From assembly GCA_002369495.1 (NCBI GenBank), contig DFFD01000161.1:2145-8887 (forward strand): a stretch of 6,743 bases of DNA, given 5' to 3'. Below the pieces are notes generated by a model. The model was not told the origin of the DNA and did no database searches. It saw only the letters and a program-made list of their open reading frames with translations. Position numbers and translations under genes: made by a program. Shown in pieces: positions 6,416 through 6,743 of this stretch (position 1 is its first letter; every line of letters begins with the position of its first letter). The DNA comes from Lachnospiraceae bacterium UBA3785. Lineage in GTDB: Bacteria; Bacillota; Clostridia; Lachnospirales; Lachnospiraceae.

Positions 6416-6453
6416 TAAAAATCCGCCCGCTCCTTGCGGAACAGGCGGTTTTT
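6414..6453 (-). terminator. Rho-independent terminator after tsf
   Basis: CCGCC (6448-6444) pairs with GGCGG (6427-6423), with a possible inner 3-bp extension CGC/GCG (6438-6436 with 6430-6428). On the minus strand the stem is followed by A, TTTTT, A, TT. It starts about 25 nt after the tsf stop codon. Flanking A5 and T5 runs can extend the stem around one bulged base and give a T-run on the plus strand too, so the structure is symmetric and could terminate in both directions, although no plus-strand gene leads into it. Confidence 0.85.
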
Positions 6454-6473
6454 ATCTGTGTATTCGCTTTCGA

Positions 6474-6743
6474 TCAGCCCTTCATCTGAGCTGCAACTTC
6501 AGCCGCGAAATTCTCCTGCTTCTTCTCGATGCCTTCGCCGGTCTCGAAGCGAACGAACTCTTTGATGTTGATCTTGGTTCCGTTTGCCTTGCCGACCTGA
6601 TCAAGATACTGACCTACAGTCTGCTTGCCGTCCTCAGCGCGGACATAGACCTGGTCGAGGAGGCAGATTTCCTTGAACTCTTTGTTCAATCTGCCGATGA
6701 GCATCTTCTCGATGATATTCTGAGGTTTTCTCTTGTTCTCGGG
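6474..6743 (-). CDS. tsf: Elongation factor Ts, C-terminal part (runs off right edge)
   Basis: This is the last 89 residues of the guanine-nucleotide exchange factor that releases GDP from EF-Tu during translation elongation. The reading frame is open to the edge of the window and starts there with [14 protein letters not shown]. Seen further on are IGRLNKEF followed by ICLLDQ, then [27 protein letters not shown] and a C-terminal EVAAQMKG. These are the conserved end of the EF-Ts dimerisation domain and C-terminal helix. The gene ends with TGA 25 nt before a hairpin terminator. In most Firmicutes rpsB precedes tsf and pyrH follows; here the terminator ends the unit, so pyrH is not directly downstream. 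Identification is firm although only the C-terminal part is present. Confidence 0.95.
   Translation of the reverse strand, partial: PENKRKPQNIIEKMLIGRLNKEFKEICLLDQVYVRAEDGKQTVGQYLDQVGKANGTKINIKEFVRFETGEGIEKKQENFAAEVAAQMKG

Overview
The window reads as chromosomal DNA from an anaerobic Firmicute of the class Clostridia, possibly Lachnospiraceae-like and fairly GC-rich. The reasons are strong AGGAGG-type ribosome binding sites, sigma-A style promoters, an indolepyruvate:ferredoxin oxidoreductase gene (typical of anaerobic amino-acid metabolism), a SpoVB/MurJ-type flippase and a Firmicutes-type two-component system. The taxonomic call is an inference from protein flavour only. Every gene that can be supported lies on the minus strand, so transcription runs from high to low coordinates.

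In transcription order: the 3' end of tsf (elongation factor Ts) enters from the right edge and is closed by a GC-rich hairpin followed by a T-tract. Directly after that terminator is a promoter with a consensus TATAAT box. It leads into an OmpR/PhoB-family response regulator, followed 2 bp later by its sensor histidine kinase. Then come hisH (21 bp gap), hisF (1 bp gap), ung (10 bp gap) and a polytopic MOP-superfamily lipid/polysaccharide flippase (14 bp gap). These six genes have no visible internal terminator and several stop codons that touch or overlap the next ribosome binding site, so they look like one transcription unit. After the flippase, a near-consensus promoter (TTGACA, 17 bp, TAAAAT) whose -35 box contains the flippase stop codon drives iorA, which runs off the left edge.

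Functionally the cluster is mixed. It holds signal transduction (RR-HK), the glutamine amidotransferase/cyclase step of histidine biosynthesis (HisH-HisF), uracil base-excision repair (Ung) and envelope lipid-linked precursor translocation (flippase). HisH and HisF form one enzyme, and RR and HK form one phosphorelay. No biochemical link between these pairs and the other genes can be shown from sequence. The individual genes are well-known families with intact key residues, and I found no mobile elements, CRISPR arrays, RNA genes or broken genes. The points worth a second look are regulatory: the stop-codon-embedded promoter, the iorA start choice, direct repeats in the RR leader, and the detachment of hisHF from other his genes.
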